Made by a program: the position numbers and the translations under genes
The notes under the pieces: model-generated
The model's input: only the letters and a program-made list of their open reading frames with translations
Told to the model about the DNA's origin: nothing
The model's database searches: none
Origin: Heloderma charlesbogerti
Lineage: Eukaryota > Chordata > Lepidosauria > Squamata > Helodermatidae
Reading direction: 5' to 3'
Assembly (NCBI GenBank): GCA_026122225.1
Contig: JANEZZ010001898.1
Coordinates: 248,001-312,000 of the forward strand
Length of the DNA stretch: 64,000 nt
Shown: positions 11,170-21,565 of the stretch, piece by piece
Numbering within the stretch: position 1 is the first letter of the stretch
Layout: the number at the start of each line of letters is the position of its first letter

Positions 11170-11890
11170 CACTAGTTCAGTCTTCCCAAACCTGGCACTC
11201 TCCAGATGTGTTAGACTACAACTAGGGATGTCAGAGAAATCCACTCATGGGTCACGTCTGCCAAACGTTTAGCAGCTCAGCCCCCCAGACTCCAGATTGC
11301 TTGTCCGCTAGCTGGCCTGACTCAATCTGTGTTGAGTTGGGCCAGCTCACAGATCTTCATGGGGGTGTTTTCTGTTTTTTTTTAAAAAAAGAAAAGACAT
11401 TTATGCAAGTTGTGACCACAATTTGTGTAAGTTATGCAATTTGGGGCCAGAATTTGTGTGACTTGCACAAATTGTGGCCAGAAATATGTTTAACTTGCAC
11501 AAATTGCGGCTGGAAGTTGCCCAACTTCCGCCCACAATTTGTGCAACTTAGGTGTATTTATGGTGGCAATTTGTGCAAGTTAATGTAAATTCTGGCCAAA
11601 AATTGTGTAACTTGCACAAAGGGCAGCAGCAACTTGCATCAATGATGTTTTTTACAGGGAAAAACCACAAAAGTTCCCAGATTTCAGGAACAAGCACCCA
11701 GCTCAGCTCACAAATGCAAGCTGAGCTGGGGGGCTTGGGGAAATCCGACAAGGGAAAAAAAGGCTGGATTTCCCTGTGATGGCCATCCCGAACTACAGCT
11801 CCCACAATCCCCCCAGCCAACTATGCTGGCTGGAGGATTATGGGAGTTGTAGTGCAACACACCTGGAGGTTGCCAGGTTGAGGAAGGCTG
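11170..11890. repeat. Palindromic interspersed repeat split by an insertion
   Basis: Flanking the element at 11223-11791 are CTCCAGATGTGTTAGACTAC on the left and GGGAGTTGTAGTGCAACACACCTGGAG on the right. The inner palindrome is CCAGCCAACTATGCTGGCTGG. The same repeat type recurs at about 28874-28995 and 30398-30512. Its class is not clear from sequence alone. Confidence 0.6.
11223..11791. mobile_element. hAT-like MITE, family C
   Basis: TAGGGATG at 11223 and CATCCCGA ending at 11791 are flanked by ACTACAAC (11215-11222) and ACTACAGC (11792-11799), 7 of 8 matching. The interior (about 11400-11625) is an array of roughly 30 bp units around ACTTGCACAAATTG(T/C)GGC. The start TAGGGATGTCAGAG matches the element at 5104. 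Confidence 0.85.
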
Positions 11891-12936
11891 CGCTAGTTTC
11901 TGTAGAGAACCACTAGTTCTCTTGGGAGTCATTAGAACCATGAACATGTTCAGGGAATTGAGAGCCTGAAACAATGCCCTGGGCATACTTCTTTTTCTGG
12001 TATCAAGTTGCCATCACATGCAGTTCTTATATTTCAATATGTGCATAATTACTTTCCCCCTTGGGGTGAAAGAGTAACATTTGCTAATAGTTTTAATCAG
12101 AAAAGATGTGTATGAGTTGTTACAAATTCCACATTTTCTGAATATGCTAAACTTTAGTCAATTCTTCCTGAACCATCCCTTTCCCTCAATGCAGAGACCC
12201 CAGTGCGTGTCATGTATTTAAGCAAACATTATTAAAATCAAGGTAGCTTAAAACTGCTGAGTGAGGACTCTTTCTAGAGATAAAACGCAATGCAACAATA
12301 AAGACTGATTAGTTCTTAAAAAGGTTTTTCCCAGCATGTCACGAATTCTCATAAACCTGATGAAAGAAAAATGGCAAATGCTTCTTGTCCTTATTTCATC
12401 ATAACTTTTATCTCCTGTTGCTTTGCTGCCTATGGTAACAAGAGTCAGCTGCTACAGAAAAGCTGAATTGCTGGGGAAATCCCAGTAGGAGAGATGAATG
12501 GAGCACACACCACTTGCAATCACTGGGACCTCTTAAAGGACATGGCATACTCATGGTTGCTAGTGACTCCCCAAGGGAGATGATGAATTCTGTACAGCAA
12601 CTAGTGTGCTTGTGAAGAAATAGACTCTATAGCACTGGAAATGACACAGTTATCAAAGCTATGGTGGAGAGATCAGAAAAAGAACAGTGAGGATTTTCAT
12701 GCATGAATATTTAAAACCAAAGGAAAGCTGACAGAGCTAAAGGGAACTAATACTACACAAAGGCTGGAAGATATTCAAATCTAATGTTCAAACTCTTTTT
12801 TAAATTGTCAAAGAAAGAAGCAGTAGCACTATCTTTGGTACAAAGTGAAGAACAAAACCATGCATGCTTAACGGATGAGGCCCCAGTCTAAAGACAGTCA
12901 CATGCAATTGCTGAGTTGCTTGTAGATAATGGCAAC
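11891..12936. other. No recognised feature
   Basis: AT-rich sequence with short frames only. No element ends were recognised. Confidence 0.4.
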
Positions 12937-15426
12937 ATGTAGAAATGGCATGATAAAGGGCAAAGCAGGCAGGGACCTGACAGAAGCAGATGAGATTAAG
13001 AAGCGGTGGGAAAAACACACAGAAGAACTATATGGGAAAGATCTTGATATCTCCAATAGCCATGATAGTGCGGTCACTGAACTTGAGCCGGACATCCTAG
13101 AGAGTGAAGTCAAGTGAGCCTTAGGAAGCATTACTAGCAACAAAGCTAGCGGAGATAAGAGTAGTCCAGCTGAGCTATTTAAAATCCTAAAAGATGATGC
13201 TGTTAAAGTGCTGCACTCAATATCCCAACAAATTTGGAACGCTCAACAGTGGCCACAAGACTGGAAAAGGTCAGTTTACATTCCAATTCCAAAGAAGGGC
13301 AACGCCAAAGAGTGTTCAAACTACCGCACAATTAGGGATGTACGAAAGTCACTTACCTTTTCAAAGGGTGACATTCGCGGTGGGGGGGAGGCGCTCCATC
13401 CCTCCCCGCCAAATTTTGGCTGGGGGGGAGGCTCCCCGTCCCTACCCCCCGAATTTCTGGCCGGGGGGGAGGCACTCCATCCCTCCCCCCCCAAATCCTG
13501 GCCGGCCGGCATTGCAAATGGCGGCGGCCGTAGCCGCCGACGTTTGCGTCCCTGCAGTCAGCCATGATAGGCTACGTAAATGTTTACATAGCCTATCACG
13601 GCTGATTTAAAAGAAAAAAAAACACGTGCGTACACAAATGGTGGCGTCCATGGGCGCCGCCATTTGCATTCCTTATTTTCACCGTCTTAGTCTACGTAAA
13701 TGTTTACGTAGACTAAGACGTGCCAAAATAAGGAATGCAAATGGCAGTGCCCATGGGCGCCACCATTTGCATACGCGTGGGTTTTTTGTCTTTTAAATCA
13801 GCTGTGATAGGCTACGTAAACATTTACGTAGCCTCTCACAGTGTTTTTTAAAAATCTAACCGTGATAGGCTACATAAATCTTTACATAGCCTATCACGTT
13901 TGTTTGTTTGTTTGTTTTACTGGAAATGGCGGCGGCGGCAGCCTGTAGGAAGACTGGCCGCCGCTGCCGCCGCCGCCGAACTGCCGCTGCCACCACCGCC
14001 AGGAAGATTCACCCAAGGTAAGTCCCATCCTGGGGGGGGTGGGGGGGGCAGACCGTTCCGCCACTGATTTTGGGGGGCTGAATGCACTGGCATTCGGCCT
14101 TCCCGAGATTCGTAGCGAAATTCTCTGACATCCCTACGCACAATTGCGCTCATTTCACATGCCAGCAAGGTTATGCTCAAAATCCTACAAGCTAGGCTTC
14201 AGCAACATGTGAACCAAGATTTACCGGAAGTGGGGTTTCGAGGTGGGGTTTCGAAGTGGGGTTTCGAAGAGGCAGAGGAACTAGAGATCAAATCGCCAAC
14301 ATTTGCTGGATCATGGAGGAAGAGAATTCCAGAAAAACGTCTATTTCTGCTTCATTGACTATGCTAAATCCTTTGATTGTGTGGATCACAACAAACTCTG
14401 GCAAATTCTAAAGAGATGGGAGTACCAAACCACCTTACCTGTATCCTGAGAAACCTGTACGAGGGTCAAGAAGCAACAGTAAGAACCGGACATGGAACAA
14501 CCGATTGGTTCAAAATTGGGAAAGGAGTACGACAAGGCTGCATATTGTTGCCCTGCTTATTTAACTTATATTCAGAGTACATAATGAGAAATGCCAGGTT
14601 GGATGAATCACAGGTCGGAATTAAGATTGCCAGGGGAATTATCAACAACCACAGATACGCAGATGATACCACCCTAATGGCAGAAAGCAAAGAGGATCTA
14701 AAGAGCCTCTTGTTGAAGGTGAAAGTGGAGAGTGCAAAAGCTGGTTTGAAACTCAGCATGAAAAAATCATGGCATCTGGCCCCATCACTTCCTGGCATAT
14801 AGAAGGGGAAGAAATGGAAGCAGTGTGTGACAGATTTTATTTTCTTGGGCTCCAAGATCACCGCAGATGGTGACTGTAGCCATGAAATTAAAAGACACTT
14901 GCTCCTTGGTAGGAAAGCTATGGCAAACCTAGACAGCATAGTAAGGAGCAGAGACATCACCTTGCCAACAAAGGTTCGTATAATCAAAGCTATGGTTTTC
15001 CCAATAGTGACGTATGGCTGTGAGAGCTGGACTAAAAGGAAGGCTGAGCGCCGAAGAATTGATGCTTTCGAACTGTGGTGCTGGAGAAGACCTTTACAAG
15101 TCCCCTGAAATGCAAGGAGGTCAAATCAGTCAATCCTAAAGGAAATCAACCCTGACTGCTCATTGGGAGGACAGACACTGAAGCTGAAGCTCAAATATTT
15201 TGGCCACCTAATGTGAAGAGAAAACTCTCTGGAAAAGACCCTGATACTGGGAAAGACTGAAGGCAAAAGGAGAAGGGGATGGCAGAGGATGAGATGGCTA
15301 GATAGCATCACCGATGCAATGAATACGGACTTGAGCACGCTCTGGGAGAGAGCGCAGGACAGGAAGACCTGGCGTGCTATGGTCCATGGGGTCACGAAGA
15401 GTCAGACACGACTGAACAACAACAAC
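12937..15426 (+). pseudogene. BovB/RTE LINE, 5'-truncated, broken ORF
   Basis: A sense copy of the BovB (RTE clade) reverse transcriptase and 3' end. Recognisable blocks are GRDLTEADEIKKRW, WNAQQWPQDWKRSVYIPIPK, GVRQGCILLPCLFNLYSEYI, RYADDTTLM (about 14655-14680), LGRKAMANLDSIVRSRDI and the 3' tail GAGTCAGACACGACTGAAC followed by AAC repeats. The RT motif YADD is kept, but there is a stop near 13117, a frameshift near 14770, and a family A insertion at 13333-14136. It is truncated at the 5' side relative to the copy at 38055-43933. It is dead. Confidence 0.9.
13333..14136. mobile_element. Family A element, copy 4, inside BovB
   Basis: TAGGGATG at 13333 and CATCCCTA ending at 14136 are flanked by identical CGCACAAT (13325-13332 and 14137-14144). 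The paralogous BovB copy has this octamer once (40590-40597, minus strand), which is the unoccupied site. Outward donors: ACTTACCTT 13351-13359 (minus strand) and AAGGTAAGT 14015-14023. Palindromes centre on the AGTCTACGTAAATGTTTACG core near 13700. Right of centre is a (GTTT)n run at about 13898-13917. Confidence 0.97.
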
Positions 15427-15532
15427 TTTCAGAGTGTTCAAAGTGCTTTAGGTATATGATCTCAGTGATCCTTACAACAGCCCTGCAAGATAGATCAGTA
15501 TTATTATGATCTTATTTCTGAAGCTTAGGGCA
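15427..15532. other. Short spacer
   Basis: No feature is seen between the BovB tail and the next MITE. Confidence 0.4.
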
Positions 15533-15662
15533 CAATCCTATGCCTGTTTAGACAGAAAAAGCCCTACAAGTCCCAACATTCCCCAGACAGCATAACTCCT
15601 GGCTGGGAAATGCTGGGACTTGTAGGACTTTCTTTCTGTCTAAACATGCGTAGGATTGTTCC
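15533..15662. mobile_element. Short palindromic MITE, family P
   Basis: Left arm GCACAATCCTATGCCTGTTT and right arm AAACATGCGTAGGATTGT are inverted copies. The inner arms GACAGAAAAAGCCCTAC and GTAGGACTTTCTTTCTGTC pair as well. It is related to 10727-10858. Confidence 0.75.
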
Positions 15663-15681
15663 TTAATAACTTACTCATGGC

Positions 15682-16598
15682 TAGGGGTGCACGAAACACA
15701 CTTACCTGGTCTTGCAGCTTTTCGCGGTGGGGGGGAGGTGCTTTGCTGCTCTCCTCCCGAAGTTCAGGAGGACTGAAACAGGCCGGGGGGGAGGCTTCCC
15801 GCCTCACCCAGCTGAAATTCAGGCTGGAGGGGAGGCTTCCCGCCTCGCCCGGCCGAAATTCAGGCCGGGGAGGAGGCGCCTCGCCTCGCCCGGCCGTGAA
15901 CTCAAAAGTTTTTTTTTTAAAAAAAAAACGCCCCCGTGATAGGCTACGTAACGATTAACGTAGCCTATCATGGCTAGATCTGCAAAGTCAGCCATGATAG
16001 GCTACGTAAATTGTCACGTAGCCTATCACGGGTGACTTTAAAAAAAAAAAAAGCATGTATGCAAATGGCGGCCCCCATAGGGAGCCGCTATTCGTGTTCC
16101 TTATTTGGTCGATGTAGTCTATGTAAATCTTTACGTAGACTACGGCGAAAATAAGGGCAACGCAAATAGCTATGGTCCCTATGGGGGCCGTCATTAGCGT
16201 ACGTGCTTTTTTTGTGTTTTTTTAAAGTCACCCGTGATAGGCTACGTGACGATTTACGTAGCCTATCACGGCTGACTTTGCAGTTCTAGCTGTGATAGGC
16301 TACGTTAATTGTCACGTAGCCTATCACGGGGGCTTTTTTTTTTTTTAGTTTTATTGGAATGGCGGTGGCGGCAGCCGGTCGAAAGATTGGCTGCCGCCCC
16401 TGCCCCAGACGAAGACCCGACGAACCGCCGCCAGGACCCGCCGCCGGGAGGGACATTCGCCAAAGGTAAGTCCCATCCCGGGGGGGGTGCGGGGTGCGGA
16501 GGGGTGCGGAGAATTTCTCCCCGAAACTTGTTCGGGAGGCCGAACATGTTGGCGCTCGGCCCCCTGAAGTTTCGGGCAGAAATTCTCCGCCAACCCTA
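15682..16598. mobile_element. Family A element, copy 5
   Basis: TAGGGGTG at 15682 and CAACCCTA ending at 16598 are flanked by identical CTCATGGC (15674-15681 and 16599-16606). Outward donors: ACTTACCTG 15700-15708 (minus strand) and AAGGTAAGT 16463-16471. GC-rich tandem hairpin units lie at about 15770-15897. The central module set is asymmetric: one AGTCTACG palindrome is missing compared with copies 2 and 3. Confidence 0.95.
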
Positions 16599-16606
16599 CT
16601 CATGGC

Positions 16607-18495
16607 AGGTTTGAACTGCAGATTTACGCTACGGAACAATACACCACAGTAGCAGCTGCAGAGTAGAGGAAATATACCAGAATTGCCGGAAAGATGGAGA
16701 TATGTTAATATGCATCTCCATCCATACCATGCTGTGTAAATGGGGATTGTACTGGATGCTTTGCATTCATATGTGATCACAATGTAGATAAAGGTCCAGT
16801 TGTGCATGTGTATACAGTGGTTCCAATCCAGCCAAAAAATCTCTGCTTGGAGGGCTGCTTGTATGTATGAACCTGCCTATTTCTGTAGGCAAATATAAAG
16901 ATCATGATCATGGGAACTCAGCCAAAACAACCACAACAACAACAGTGTTGCCACCTAAATTTACCTGAAGCAAAAGGATTCTGAAGGATTCCGAGGAAAG
17001 CTAAAGGTGTTTCAATAAGACTAGTGACATTTCTTATAATAGCGCCATACATCTCTGCTGTTATGAAGAACTTTTCCTTTTACACCAAGTGAGCTGTATG
17101 TGTTACAAGTGTCCAAAATTTAGAGAATGATATTCACACATGAACGCTGACAATCCCAGATGAAATGAAACCAAGGTGACTGTCTGAAAAATTAGATATA
17201 CTGGTCAATGCTGACAGTCACTTAAGTGTATTTGTCAACATTCACCATATGTTCAAAAAGCAGGGAAACAGAAATGGGTTTTCTGAACCGTAATAAAACT
17301 CATCTGAGATGGTCAACATTCAGAACTCAGTGTCAGCATTCACTGTAAATGTATAATTCCAAAAGCATATATCTGTTGCATAGGAAACGTTTAGGGTACA
17401 CTACAACTGTAAACAAACAAAACAAAACAGAAACTTCTGTTAACTTGTTGTGAGTCTTACTCATTTTTTTTTTAAATCCATTTTGGCAATTACTAAGTTG
17501 GAAATGTATTCAATTTTGGTTGTTATAATTGGAATATGGTGAAGACAAACTGCTTGGAAAGAAGACTATAGATTTATCATGCCTCTGTGTGTGCTCAGCT
17601 ATGCACATTTCACATAATGTATTTCCCTTAGATAGCATTTATTTCCTGTTCACATGCGAGAACAAATTTGTGATATTCTACTGTCCCTAGTGAGCATCCC
17701 AGTTTTAAAAGGACATTAATGAGCCATCTACTGAATCAGTAAATTTGATTGCTCATGCAAAATGGATTGCTCATGCAAATTGATTAATTCAAGGCATTTC
17801 CCCTTAGTTTGCAGTATGAATGACACAGATGCAACAGAGTGACAATTTCCCCTCCAAAGATTTGAACAGATATTGTATCTAAATAAATAAGATAATTGTG
17901 GTGCTTCACTGGATATTCATTTAGTCAATATTTATTATTACAATGTTATCCTTTGGATCAAACATGTAATTGTGCATGATGGGTGGAAAACCTCCTTTCA
18001 TGCGTACCTTCCCCTTACTCTGAGACCATCTTGGGATGCCCTGCTCCATTGCACCCACACGAACGGAGGCTAGGCAAATGTCCACAAGCCTGCTTTATAT
18101 AGCAACCTTCTTCATAGAATTCCCTGACCAAGGAGGCTGGTCAGGCCAGCTAGTTGTCAAGATTTGGAAGCATGTCATATACACACACATGCACGCTTGC
18201 GTACCTTTGTGGCACGATGCCTTCTATTTTATGGATTGACTTCTGCTGCCTGGCTGTTAATTTGTGTTCTGTTCTAAATTGTAAAATGCTTTTATCCTGA
18301 TTTATCAATATTATCCTCCTTGGCACCCCATTGTGTGTGTGTCTGTGAGTGTGTGGGGGAGGGGGAGGGGGCTTCATTAAAACAATACACAGTGTAAATG
18401 GACATTTTGGGACACAGTCCACCTTGTTCTATGTGAAGTAAAACATCCCATAGGAATTAGACATAAATTTAATAGCCTCTGCCCAATTGTCCCAT
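16607..18495. other. No recognised feature
   Basis: AT-rich with no element ends and no convincing frame. A low-complexity TG and GGGGGA stretch occurs near 18330-18370. Confidence 0.4.
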
Positions 18496-18503
18496 ATTGC
18501 AAC

Positions 18504-18581
18504 TAGGGATGTAGGGACTGTGTAAAGTCCACTCCGTTTGTGTTTCATTGTCAGGCACCTTTTGTTCCAGCGTCTGCTCAC
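18504..18581. mobile_element. Family B terminus, truncated
   Basis: TAGGGATGTAGGGACTGTGT and the following TGTCAGGCACCTTTTGTTCCA match the donor-free end of the family B elements at 30513 and 34424. The rest of the element is missing and the next terminus starts at 18582. Confidence 0.65.
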
Positions 18582-18955
18582 TAGGGATTTCAGAGAATTC
18601 CACCACGGATCTCGCTGAGGCCGAATGCCAGTGCATTCAGCCCCCCAAAATCCGTGGTGGAACGAAGCCCCCCTGCCCCCCCACCCTGCAAAATGGGCCC
18701 AGAACAGAGCACCTACCTGCTGCTGTCCGCGCTGACTTGCGAATGTCAGCTTCCTCCACATAGCCGTGATAGGCTACGTAAACACTTACGTAGCCTATCA
18801 CAGCTTAACTAAGGGAACGCAAATGGTGGCCACTACGCCATTTGTGTTCCCTTTTTTTTATTTTGCTGTAATAGCCTACGTAAATATTTACGTAGGCTAA
18901 AGTGGCAAAAAAAAGGAAATGCAAATGGCGGCCGCTGTAGCCACTTGGAATTCAC
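18582..18955. mobile_element. Family A element, copy 6, right end missing
   Basis: It starts TAGGGATTTCAGAGAATTCC, like the end at 41205. It contains a CCGTGATAGGCTACGTAA-type palindrome (about 18763-18805), GCAAATGGTGG hairpin halves and a TAGCCTACGTAAATATTTACG palindrome. A leftward donor ACCTACCTG is at 18711-18719. No right terminus or second copy of CTGCTCAC was found, so it is truncated near 18955. Confidence 0.75.
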
Positions 18956-19869
18956 CCATACATCTGCAGTTCATTGTATAATAAATAATGAATGAAATGA
19001 GTGTTATAAAATAAATGCAAACCTCTATTTCATAATCTTTATGCACTATTTATAAATAGAAACCAAGGGGATGAGTGTCTTTTATCAATTTGTTATGCTA
19101 AGGTACTAGCATACTCAGGGAAAAATGTCTTTTTAAAGATTTCCATAGCATAGCCAACAATTTGGAACTTCAATTCAAGATAACAGGTATTATGGATTCT
19201 CTCAGCGTTTGTCTGTCTGATGTTTTCTCCTCACCATTGTTTGTTCCATATACGAAGAGACATAAGGGACCAGTACAGGAAGGAGTTTAGCAATTTTAAC
19301 ACGGCACCACTTTTGACATGCTTGTTTGCTTCTCAGCTAGGCTAGGAATTAATTAACAGTTGTTTATTTGTACAAGGCTGTAGCCAGTAAAGATGTTAGT
19401 TATTTGATTTTCTACAAGGCCGATGAGTGAAAATGGATAAATTCGTGTATTTCACTATCCACAAAGAGATCACTTATACCTATTATAGGAATGTGAGAAC
19501 TCCTGTGAGAAGAAGCAAGCACATTTTGCTTCCCTCAAAATCAAGAATCTTTGGACATTTCTCCCAAGCACAAGCCTCCAAATTCACCTTGGCATCTTGC
19601 TTCAAGTAAAATTCAGCAACCTAGGAACACATGAACGTGTCTGAGAAATTTTACAAGCCTGATCAAAATTCTTTTTTGCTTTCCTCAAAATTCCTCATAT
19701 GCTTCACCTGATCAGGAATCTCCAAACTGGCCTCAATATTCTGCTCTAGATGAATTTTGGCAGCTACTCTAACATAGCATTGTCATCCAACATTATTTTC
19801 ACCTTTTAATGTACACTCTTTTCTATATCAGACAAATACTACAACTATGATAATTTTGAACAAATGCCC
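18956..19869. other. No recognised feature
   Basis: AT-rich. No element ends or protein family motif were seen. Confidence 0.4.
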
Positions 19870-20339
19870 TCACCCCGGCGCCAGATTGTCTGGCTGAAAG
19901 GGGGGGGGCATTGCGGGTGGGTGGGGTGACAAGACATAGGGGCCTCTGATTGGTGCACCCCAGTGGCACCACCATGCAAGGAGGGGCAGGCTGAGCTGCC
20001 TTAAATTTAGCTCCCCCTCCCGATCTCAGCTCTCTGGCTCGACGCAGCTAGAGCGAACTACAGCTCTGCCGAGAAACAACGAAGGACATCTGCCTGCTGG
20101 AGACCAGCTTCGTAGTCGTTCCAGCCACTCGAACTCGCATGCTATCAGGACTCCGCGTGCAGTCTGCGCGCCCAACGTTTGCTGACGCTCATGGCGGGGC
20201 GCACGCACTCCGGCGCGGCTCCAACATGGCCAGTGCCTTCCCTGCCGGAAGGGGCGCCAGCATTGGTGGCAGCCCGCGCTAGGGCACTGTGCCTGCAGGC
20301 CTCGGCGCTTGAGGCGGCAGCGCGCCCACCCCTTCTCGC

Positions 20340-20960
20340 TTCTTGCGCTTGCCGCGGCTCCGGAGTTTGCCGGGGCTCTCGGTGGGAGCGCATGGGTGCG
20401 GGCGCTGCCCCTCGGCTGGCACTTGCCGCCCCGGCGGGAGCGGCGGCAGCTGTGCCGGCATGCGCTTGGGTGTAGCGCCTGTTGTTCCCTCCCTGCCGGG
20501 GGGCGCCGCCACTCATGGAGGCCGAGCGCCCACCCCTCCCTCCTCTCCTCCTCCGGCGATTGTGGCGCACCTACGCCGCCACAACCCTGGGTTGCCAGCG
20601 GGAGCGCGTGTGCGAGGGCGCTCCCCCTCGGCTGGCTCTGGCCGCCCGGCGGGAGCGTCGACTGCTGTGCCGGCGCGTGCCTGTCTGTGGCGCCTGCTGT
20701 TCACTCCCTGCTGGGGTGGGGGATGCCGGCACTCACGGAGATTAAGCACCTGCCCCTCCCTCCTTCTCCTTTCAGCTGGTGCTTGCCGCCCCGGCAGGAG
20801 CGCCGGCGGCTGTTCCAGCGTGTCCCCGGGTGCGGTGCTTGCTGCCCCGCTGCCCTGCGGGGGCGCTGGCACTCGCGGGGGTGCAGGCGCTTGCAGCGGC
20901 TGGGCGCCCGCCCCCCCCTTGACGCGGCCCCAGAGTCCCCGGTGCTCACGGCGGGGCACA
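20340..20960. repeat. GC-rich tandem block, about three degenerate units
   Basis: Units beginning GGCTGGC(A/T)CTTGCCGCCC-like and containing GGCGGGAGCG and GTGCCGGC recur near 20415, 20630 and 20775, with spacings of roughly 215 and 145 bp. The block is CpG-rich. Its long open frames in several phases are a base-composition effect. Confidence 0.6.
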
Positions 20961-21149
20961 CGTCTGAGGATGCCGCCCCTCCCGGCCTTAGCTGGCTGGG
21001 CCAGTGTAAGTGCCGGCGTTTGTGTGCGGGCGCACGCTCACGTGCGGTGCCAGTGGTTGCCAGCGCTTACCAGCCAGCGGCGGCGTACCTGCCCCGTTCA
21101 TTCATTTGCCAGCACCCGTGCGCCCTCCCCTAAATGGGGAGAAAAAGAG

Positions 21150-21165
21150 GAGCAATAATAATAAT

Positions 21166-21202
<37 letters not shown>

Positions 21203-21210
21203 TAAATAAC
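21150..21210. repeat. (AAT)n microsatellite
   Basis: About twenty AAT/ATA units with one interruption. Confidence 0.95.
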
Positions 21211-21389
21211 CGCTGCTCCCTGTTTGCTCCCACCACGTCTCCTGAGTCACGGGTGCTTTTGGTGGGGGGCAACCGCACTCAGGCATGGCTTCCCCCCCCA
21301 AAAAAAACACAGCAACAACCATGGCTGTGGTCCCTGGCTGCACCTCTTGGGCGCTGGGCTTGTAGCAGGCGATAACCCCTTCAGGGCCA

Positions 21390-21565
21390 CTGATAGTGGC
21401 TACAGTGTTGAACTGGGACTTGAGAGATCCAGGTTCTAGTCTCATTTCTGGGGGCATAGTTTAGTCCTAGTGCCCCTGCTGGGCATGTAGAAGATGCCAG
21501 GTCCTGTTCCTGGCATCTCCAGGTAGGGCTAGAAGAAAGGGGGGGAAAACCTCCCTGAACCCTTG
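21390..21565 (+). mobile_element. Two partial tRNA-derived SINE pieces
   Basis: GAGAGATCCAGGTTCTAGTC near 21421 resembles the box B region of the MIR-like SINE at 10908. CCTGGCATCTCCAGGTAGGG near 21507 resembles the SINE at 33410. Both are short and degraded. Confidence 0.5.

Noticed and set aside
12929..13117. A host gene exon in the frame starting 12929
   Set aside because: The frame is the BovB polyprotein linker, matching the antisense copy at 40517-41164.
20145..21160. Long overlapping GC-rich frames on both strands
   Set aside because: Several frames on both strands are open at once over CpG-rich tandem DNA. No domain is recognisable, so this is composition, not coding.
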